Program-made: the position numbers and the translations under genes | Assembly (NCBI GenBank): GCA_003142355.1 | Contig: PLMF01000243.1 | Span: forward strand, 10,238 to 20,628 | Direction of reading: 5' to 3' | From: Bryobacterales bacterium | Lineage (GTDB): Bacteria > Acidobacteriota > Terriglobia > Bryobacterales > Bryobacteraceae | Length of the DNA stretch: 10,391 nt | The notes under the pieces: generated by a model | Databases searched by the model: none | What the model was told of the DNA's origin: nothing | Seen by the model: the letters and a program-made list of their open reading frames with translations, nothing else | In this document: in pieces, positions 1 through 4,413 of the stretch | Layout of the letters: each line of letters starts with the position of its first letter | How positions within the stretch are numbered: position 1 is the stretch's first letter

Positions 1-764
1 GACGGCAGCACCTCGGTGATCGGTCCGTCGATCCCGAAGTTGTTGTAGTCCATGGTGACGATCAGGTTCCGCACCCCCAGCGTCGAGGCCAAATTGCGAA
101 ACTCATAACTCATCCCCTCCTCGCTCTCGGCATCGCCGGCGATGACGAACGCCTTGGTGGCCAGACCGCAGGAGCGGTGCAGGACGGCAAACCCCAGCCC
201 TGCCGAGAACCCGTGACCGGACGAGCCGGTCGAGGTGTCGGCCAGCGCATACTCCGATTCCACGTGACCGCTCGGCCCTCCCCAACGCCGGAAGCGGGCC
301 AGTTGCTCCGGATAAACCGTATAGCTCTGCGCCGCCGGCGAGAGCGCCACACCCTTTCTGCGCAGACATTCATAGATCAGCGATACGACGCCGTGAAACA
401 AGGGCGTAGTGTGGCCCGCCGACCAGGCCAACCGGTCTCGGCCCGGGTGTTTCGGATTCAATGGATCGAACCCCAAAATGCCGCTCGCCAGCAGCGTCAG
501 AATCTGCTCGGTCTTTGAGGATGAGCCACCGACATGGCCCGACTCGGCTCCGTCTGCCATCGCAAACTGAAGCCCGCGCACGATACGGCATAGCTTGGTG
601 ATCGCGTCCTCGTCGATTTCCGGCAACGCTTCCAGCGGCAGGCCCCTGAGGTCAAGGTAAGCTCCTCCCTCGGCCCGATATTGAAAGCGCCCGGGATCGT
701 CCGACCTGAGCGCCTCCAGTCCGTTGCTCTTCAAAACATTGTATTTAGCGGTCACAGAAGGCAT
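1..764 (-). CDS. Transketolase-family thiamine diphosphate enzyme, N-terminal part (runs off the left edge)
   Basis: The visible 254 residues are the start of a thiamine-diphosphate enzyme of the transketolase family, which moves two-carbon ketol units between sugar phosphates in the cytoplasm. Family blocks appear in order: SGHVGG near residues 76-80 (SGHPGG in typical enzymes), DRLAWSAGH near 110-118 (the usual DRF.LS.GH block), a GH..S...DTSTGSSGHGFSAG block near 167-189 (usually TTGPLGQG), and the cofactor/Mg-binding stretch GDAESEEG near 210-217, followed by DYNN near 239-242 and GIDG. The third position of the GDG motif is Ala, and several other blocks are shifted from classical TktA, so this is a divergent subgroup and its exact substrate is open. 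The ATG at 764 is chosen because homology begins soon after it. It has no Shine-Dalgarno, but a TATAAT box lies just upstream. The C-terminal two thirds lie outside the window. Confidence 0.88.
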   Translation of the reverse strand, partial: MPSVTAKYNVLKSNGLEALRSDDPGRFQYRAEGGAYLDLRGLPLEALPEIDEDAITKLCRIVRGLQFAMADGAESGHVGGSSSKTEQILTLLASGILGFDPLNPKHPGRDRLAWSAGHTTPLFHGVVSLIYECLRRKGVALSPAAQSYTVYPEQLARFRRWGGPSGHVESEYALADTSTGSSGHGFSAGLGFAVLHRSCGLATKAFVIAGDAESEEGMSYEFRNLASTLGVRNLIVTMDYNNFGIDGPITEVLP

Positions 765-770
765 GTGTTC

Positions 771-776
771 ATTATA
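771..776 (-). promoter_or_regulatory. TATAAT -10 box of the transketolase gene, suggesting a leaderless mRNA
   Basis: A perfect TATAAT on the minus strand is followed by only six bases (GAACAC) before the ATG at 764. The expected transcription start therefore falls at, or within a base of, the start codon. No AGGAGG-like site precedes the ATG. I could not find a good -35 hexamer 16-18 bases upstream, so promoter function rests on the -10 box and its placement. Confidence 0.45.
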
Positions 777-962
777 AGGGGAAAATGGTCTTGAACGCCT
801 CATATCTTGAATGACGACCACTTGAACCCTTTTTGGCCACACAGCCATCGAGACTAGGGCATGGGCATGCGCCAGCGATTCTGAGTCCCTTGGCCGGACT
901 GCGCTGTTATCAAAACTGGGTATTGTCGGATAACGAGATCTGGCATTCCGAAGATCGCCCGA

Positions 963-1226
963 ATGCTCCACCCTCATAGAATGGTTTCGAGTGCCCCTGA
1001 TCCCGAGGCCTTGCACAAGGCGGTGTCGGAGGCTGCACAGCGGCTGATCGACGCCCTGGCCGCAGAGGCGAAATTGGCCCGTCGTCTCCTCCGAAGACGC
1101 CAGGATCATAAGTTATTCCAGCAGTGGCGGGCGGCTCAAAGGTTGATCGAACAAGGAGCCGAAGACTACAAACAAGCAGCTCAGTGCTTCCGCCGGGCAA
1201 TTCAAGCCCTATTTCTGATACAGTGA
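963..1226 (+). CDS. Possible small helical protein of unknown function
   Basis: This open frame of 87 codons encodes a protein I do not recognise. From about residue 14 it is almost free of Pro and Gly and rich in Ala, Arg, Gln, Glu and Leu, as expected for one or two long amphipathic helices; there is no signal peptide or membrane segment. Two starts are possible: ATG 963 and ATG 981 (Met7). Neither has a clear ribosome binding site. The opposite-strand frame over the same bases is Pro/Gly/Ser-rich and less protein-like, so if anything is coded here it is this strand. It stands alone, 198 bases from the divergent transketolase start and convergent with the small basic protein gene downstream. 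It could be a real small gene or a chance open frame in GC-rich DNA. Confidence 0.35.
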   Translation: MLHPHRMVSSAPDPEALHKAVSEAAQRLIDALAAEAKLARRLLRRRQDHKLFQQWRAAQRLIEQGAEDYKQAAQCFRRAIQALFLIQ

Positions 1227-1263
1227 CCGGCAGAATGTTGAAGGCCGGGTAGGCCGCCCTCGG

Positions 1264-1509
1264 CTAGATAGCCCCGGCGGTATTCACACGCTTTCGGCGA
1301 CTTGCCCAGTACTTTTTCATGCGTTTGGAAACTTCCTCGCGCTCCGCGGAACTCATCGATTTGCGACCGCGGCGCTTGGCCGCGGTCGGCGCCACATCCG
1401 CGCCGGGGGCGCCGCTCCGCTGCAGTTCCTCCAACGACGCGATTACGCGCTCCAGCTTTTCTTTCTGGGCGTTGAGGTACTGAATCGCCTTGTACAGATT
1501 CATCCCCAT
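1264..1509 (-). CDS. Small basic protein with a coiled-coil N-terminus and a GRKSMS...RMKKYWA tail
   Basis: This 81-residue protein has two parts. Residues 1 to about 30 (MGMNLYKAIQYLNAQKEKL onward) look like an amphipathic helix or coiled coil. After a Gly/Ala/Pro linker, the C-terminal part is strongly basic, with RRGRKSMS, ER..VSKRMKKYWA and RRKR. I associate this layout with short hypothetical proteins common in Acidobacteriota; the name and role are unknown. The basic tail with an AT-hook-like GRK core suggests nucleic-acid binding, which is inference. The ATG at 1509 is chosen because GGAG lies about ten bases upstream; a GTG at 1518 and an ATG at 1503 are in the same frame. A TATACT element at 1578-1583 could be its promoter, leaving a leader of about 60 bases. 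Confidence 0.7.
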   Translation of the reverse strand: MGMNLYKAIQYLNAQKEKLERVIASLEELQRSGAPGADVAPTAAKRRGRKSMSSAEREEVSKRMKKYWASRRKRVNTAGAI

Positions 1510-1577
1510 GTCGATCACGCTCCGCTATGTGGCCCCTGGAGCGCTCCTGGTCCCGTCATGTATCTAACGTAATAGCC

Positions 1578-1583
1578 AGTATA
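1578..1583 (-). promoter_or_regulatory. Candidate -10 element for the small basic protein gene
   Basis: TATACT on the minus strand matches the consensus at five of six positions and sits in a locally AT-rich patch (about 1560-1610). The -35 region is poor (TTTCCT at 18-base spacing). A start near 1571 would give a leader of about 60 bases that carries a GGAGCGCTCC palindrome near 1538-1547. Confidence 0.3.
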
Positions 1584-1611
1584 GCCCATTTGGTCTATAA
1601 AAGGAAACAGC

Positions 1612-1854
1612 TCAGCTTGCGGAGGCGCATTCGCCGGGAGCTTTTCCTCCCGGCTGCGCGCTTCCCAGGTCCCGCTCCAACTCCCCCTTGGCGGCCAGAA
1701 CCTTCGCCAACTGCTGGAAGCTTTTCCCTCCAGCTTTCAACAACAACTGGCTCAGCGTCTCCAGATGCGTCCTGCGAAAGTCCGCGAGGGTAGCCGACGG
1801 CTAGCTGACGGCCGCATCTCTTCTGGCGACTGAGCGATTATCAAATCTGTTCAT
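1612..1854 (-). pseudogene. Short gene interrupted by an in-frame TAG, unknown function
   Basis: Reading the minus strand from ATG 1854 gives MNRFDNRSVARRDAAVS, then TAG at 1801-1803. In the same frame it continues for 62 more codons to TGA at 1612-1614. The second part looks protein-like: a helical ADFRRTHLETLSQLL segment, then GGKSFQQLAKVLAAKGELERD, ending in a short Gly/Ala/Pro tail. After the TAG there is no ATG or GTG to restart translation before the helical segment. An AGG lies six bases before ATG 1854. I do not recognise the family. The simplest reading is a gene of about 80 codons broken by one nonsense change. Alternatives are a sequencing error at the TAG, or a remnant that is no longer expressed. 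The neighbour at 1264-1509 is on the same strand. Confidence 0.4.
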
Positions 1855-1934
1855 GGCTGGCCTGTTGACCAGGGCGATTTCGCGGCCGGGATTCTATCGT
1901 ACGCTACTCTCAGCCTATAGGGAGAGGGCTCCGC

Positions 1935-2426
1935 ATGGAGGTTCTGGAAAGCGCAGCGGCCATATGTCATATCGCGCCGCCGAGATGGGGGCCTCGCCCC
2001 CGGACCCGGCCGGCTCTTCCTCACGTTCAGTTGGATCAGTGGCCACCGGAGGAGATTGCGGCAGAGCTCATCGAGCTGAGCCTCAGCCTTCCCGACGTGC
2101 GATCTAAACAGAGCCGGATGGCTTCCCCGAAAAGTCACGCCTTGTGGCTGCCCGACAGGTGCGCCGGCGGCCCCGCGAGCGCTTTTATCGACGCCCACGA
2201 GTTTTGCCATCTCCATCCTCTTCCCGAGGGCAGTATTCATCTCACCTTGCCGAATCCCTTGCGCGATCGAATGGTGCGGCTCGGTTGGGCCGAACAGCAC
2301 CCGCTGGTCCGGGCCGGCGTTATGCCCGAAACGTTGGTGATGGTCTATGCCCCTCGTGATAGAGAGGAACTCGCCATCTCCTTGAACCTGGTCTGGAACT
2401 CGTGCCAGTTCGCCAGAGGAATCTGA
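1935..2426 (+). CDS. Luciferase-domain (DUF5519-like) protein next to the lasso cyclase
   Basis: A 163-residue soluble protein. The C-terminal half resembles, from memory, the family named luciferase domain or DUF5519. That family has a H..P.GS.H block, a block where GW.E.HPL follows an Arg-rich turn, and a LVYAP(R)..EEL ending; here they appear as HLHPLPEGSIHL (about 91-102), RLGWAEQHPLV (about 115-125) and LVMVYAPRDREEL (about 134-146). The family name does not establish light production or any bacterial reaction. ATG 1935 is supported by a strong GGGAGAGGG site at 1920-1928. The stop lies two bases before the preferred cyclase start, so the two are probably cotranscribed and translationally linked. 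It has no signal peptide or membrane segment. The N-terminal 50 residues (Pro/Arg-rich) are less certain. A role in lasso peptide tailoring, immunity or regulation is only an inference from position. Confidence 0.6.
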   Translation: MEVLESAAAICHIAPPRWGPRPRTRPALPHVQLDQWPPEEIAAELIELSLSLPDVRSKQSRMASPKSHALWLPDRCAGGPASAFIDAHEFCHLHPLPEGSIHLTLPNPLRDRMVRLGWAEQHPLVRAGVMPETLVMVYAPRDREELAISLNLVWNSCQFARGI

Positions 2427-2428
2427 AC

Positions 2429-4336
2429 ATGCCGGCACAGGCCGCCACCCGAGACCAAAGCAGGATGAGCATACTGGCCGGCATTTTCTACTTCGACCGC
2501 CGTCCCATTTCCGCCGCCGATGAAGCCCGGATCAGCCGCGCGCTGGGGGATTCCGATCGGCAGCCGGCGCACTGCTTCCGGAGCCAGGGATTGATCATGG
2601 GAGTCGCCGGCTCGCCCCCCGGTTCTTCCGAAGACGATAATTTCTCCCGATCGCCCGACGGGAGCGTCTGCACCTGGGATGGCCGTCTGGATAACCAAGA
2701 GGATCTGCGGCTTGAGCTAAGCTGCGGCTTCCAGCCACCCTCCACCACTGCCGGCTTGGCCGTCAAGGCCTATCAGAGCAAGGGAGCCGCCGGCTTCCGC
2801 GGTCTGGTCGGGGATTGGAGCCTCGCCATTTGGGACGGCAGATTGTGCAGTGTCGTGCTGGCGAGCGATTATGCCGGAATACGCCCGCTCTACTACTACC
2901 GCGGGAACGATCGCCTGCTTTGGTCGTCTCGTCTTTCCGAGCTGATCCGTTGGACTGGCATCGATGAGCTCGACGAGGAGTACGTCGCCAACTTCCTGAC
3001 GCATGCCACTGCGGCGCACCGGACCCCGTACCGGGGAGTGTACCCCGTGCCCCCAGGCTGCGCGGTATGCGTTTCGCCGGATCGCATTGCGACACAACCA
3101 TTTTGGGACCTGCCGGTCGATGGAGAGACTCGATTTCAGGATGACCAGTGTTACGAGGAGCAACTGAGGACCCTCTTCCGGCAGGCGGTGAGCGTCCGAT
3201 TGAGATCGCAGGGACCAGTATGCGCGGAGCTGAGCGGCGGTCTCGATTCATCCTCGATTGTCTGTATGGCGGCCCAGCTTCAGAACGCGGATTCCCACCG
3301 TTCCCCGGAACTCATCACCTTGAGCTACACCCACGAAGGCTCCACCGACGAGAAGTACTTCCGGGCGGTGGAGCGCGCGTGCAACCTTTCTGGCATCCAC
3401 CTCCAACTGGAAAAGCTTCCATTCGTGGCGCCCAGCCAGTCCGGCGGCGCCGCTCCTGCTTGGTGGGAGCCGCGCTTCCGGGAACTGGCTCGCTTGATGG
3501 AGGGTTTCGGTTCAAGCGTGTTCCTCACCGGCCAGCTTGGAGACTTCATCATGGGGAATATGGTCGACGACTCCGATCAGGTTGCGGATTACCTCCGGCA
3601 GCATCGGTTTCTGCAAGCGGCGCGCGAGGCGTTCTCGTGGAGCCAATCGTTGCGGGTGCCGATCTATTCCATTTTGTGGCGCGCCCTGCGAACGAACTAT
3701 TCCTCCTGGGCGGCCCCCAGCGTCTCCGCAACCCTGTTCGACCGCTACAAGCACATCGATTCCCTTGCGCCGGAGTTCCGCAAACGGGTCGCCCTCGGCG
3801 GTTGCAATCGACAGAGCGAACTCCGCTGGCAAGCGGCCAGCCCCGGCCGCCGGGGGCGCTTCCGCACGCTGAGTGAAATGCTGTCCGGACGCCTGCTTCA
3901 GGCCCCCGAGCCGCTACAGCATGTTTCGTATACCCACCCATTTGCCCATCGTCCCCTCGTCGAGTTTATGTTGACTATTCCACCGGCTGTGGTTTGCCGG
4001 CCCGGCGAACCGAGGCGCCTCATGCGCCGCGCGTTCGCCGGGCTCCTTCCGCCTGCGATCCTGAAGAGACGGTCCAAAGGCATATACGAACGCGTCTTTC
4101 GCCAAGCCTTGGTCCCCATGGCTGCCGAGCTTCTTAAGCGGCCGGGAGAGATCCGCATGGTCGAGTTCGGATATGTGGACCGCCCCAGCGTCATGGAGCG
4201 GCTGACACGGTTTACGGAAGGCCTGGACTGCAATGCATTCCAGTTGCGACAACTGATCCTGTTCGAGTTCTGGCTTCGGAACAGCCACAACTCCGCCGCC
4301 AACGCAAGAATTATGGCCACGGATGAACACGGATGA
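2429..4336 (+). CDS. Lasso peptide macrolactam cyclase (asparagine synthase-like, C protein)
   Basis: A 635-residue protein with the asparagine-synthase fold used by lasso cyclases (McjC-type). These adenylate a side-chain carboxyl of the core peptide with ATP and join it to the freed N-terminus. The glutaminase-like N-domain (AGIFYFDRRPI, then WDGRLDNQEDL near 82-93) lacks the N-terminal nucleophilic Cys, so it should not use glutamine. The ATP PP-loop SGGLDSSS is near 269-276, and TGQLGDFIMGN near 367-377 is the second synthetase motif, with Leu where Gly is common. ATG 2429 has AGAGGA eight bases upstream and sits two bases after the preceding stop. A second ATG at 2465 (MSILAGIF) fits the usual N-terminus of homologues but has a badly placed AGCAGG. 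The last residues (ATDEHG) are encoded by a 10-bp tandem repeat. Asparagine synthetase proper is less likely, given the missing Cys and the B1/B2 genes nearby. Confidence 0.87.
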   Translation: MPAQAATRDQSRMSILAGIFYFDRRPISAADEARISRALGDSDRQPAHCFRSQGLIMGVAGSPPGSSEDDNFSRSPDGSVCTWDGRLDNQEDLRLELSCGFQPPSTTAGLAVKAYQSKGAAGFRGLVGDWSLAIWDGRLCSVVLASDYAGIRPLYYYRGNDRLLWSSRLSELIRWTGIDELDEEYVANFLTHATAAHRTPYRGVYPVPPGCAVCVSPDRIATQPFWDLPVDGETRFQDDQCYEEQLRTLFRQAVSVRLRSQGPVCAELSGGLDSSSIVCMAAQLQNADSHRSPELITLSYTHEGSTDEKYFRAVERACNLSGIHLQLEKLPFVAPSQSGGAAPAWWEPRFRELARLMEGFGSSVFLTGQLGDFIMGNMVDDSDQVADYLRQHRFLQAAREAFSWSQSLRVPIYSILWRALRTNYSSWAAPSVSATLFDRYKHIDSLAPEFRKRVALGGCNRQSELRWQAASPGRRGRFRTLSEMLSGRLLQAPEPLQHVSYTHPFAHRPLVEFMLTIPPAVVCRPGEPRRLMRRAFAGLLPPAILKRRSKGIYERVFRQALVPMAAELLKRPGEIRMVEFGYVDRPSVMERLTRFTEGLDCNAFQLRQLILFEFWLRNSHNSAANARIMATDEHG

Positions 4337-4337
4337 A
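4318..4337 (+). repeat. Perfect 10-bp tandem repeat (CACGGATGAA x2) spanning the cyclase stop
   Basis: Two exact copies of CACGGATGAA lie end to end at 4318-4327 and 4328-4337. The second copy supplies the cyclase TGA at 4334-4336. I recall similar CACGGATGAA-type repeats as common interspersed elements in environmental bacterial genomes, but could not check this. It is followed directly by the REP-like hairpin, so the whole 4312-4410 stretch may be one inserted repeat unit. Confidence 0.6.
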
Positions 4338-4346
4338 AAGCGCCAT

Positions 4347-4404
4347 GGGGACTGGCTCGAATTTCGCCGCCTTTGCGAAATTCGCTGCCTGTCCCCGAAT
4401 TTCG
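4347..4404. repeat. REP-like compound hairpin between convergent cyclase and kinase genes
   Basis: GGGGAC at 4347-4352 pairs with GTCCCC at 4391-4396, GGC 4354-4356 with GCC 4387-4389, and CGAATTTCG 4358-4366 with CGAAATTCG 4376-4384, around a nine-base loop. This gives about 18 paired bases with one mismatch and a small internal bulge. A third copy, CGAATTTCG at 4396-4404, can pair with the middle copy instead, giving two mutually exclusive hairpins. The element fills the 77-base gap between two convergent genes and could end transcription from both sides. It lacks a run of T. The GGGGAC...GTCCCC frame recalls REP elements mobilised by REP-associated tyrosine transposases, but no such transposase is in the window. 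Confidence 0.6.
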
Positions 4405-4413
4405 CGCCACCAA

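Noticed and set aside
1510..1934. A second lasso precursor upstream of the cyclase operon
   Set aside because: I looked for a short plus-strand frame with YxxPxL followed by a Gly-led acidic ring and found none.
1851..2438. A 195-codon open frame on the minus strand opposite the luciferase-domain gene
   Set aside because: It has no recognisable family blocks and is Pro/Gly/Arg-rich like a shadow frame, while the plus-strand frame has a strong ribosome binding site and family-like motifs.
2429..4336. True asparagine synthetase B
   Set aside because: The N-terminal catalytic Cys is absent, the second synthetase motif is altered, and PqqD-like, transglutaminase-like and precursor genes are nearby, all of which favour a lasso cyclase.
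4318..4404. A CRISPR array
   Set aside because: The repeats are only 9-10 bases, directly adjacent or inverted, with no regular spacers.
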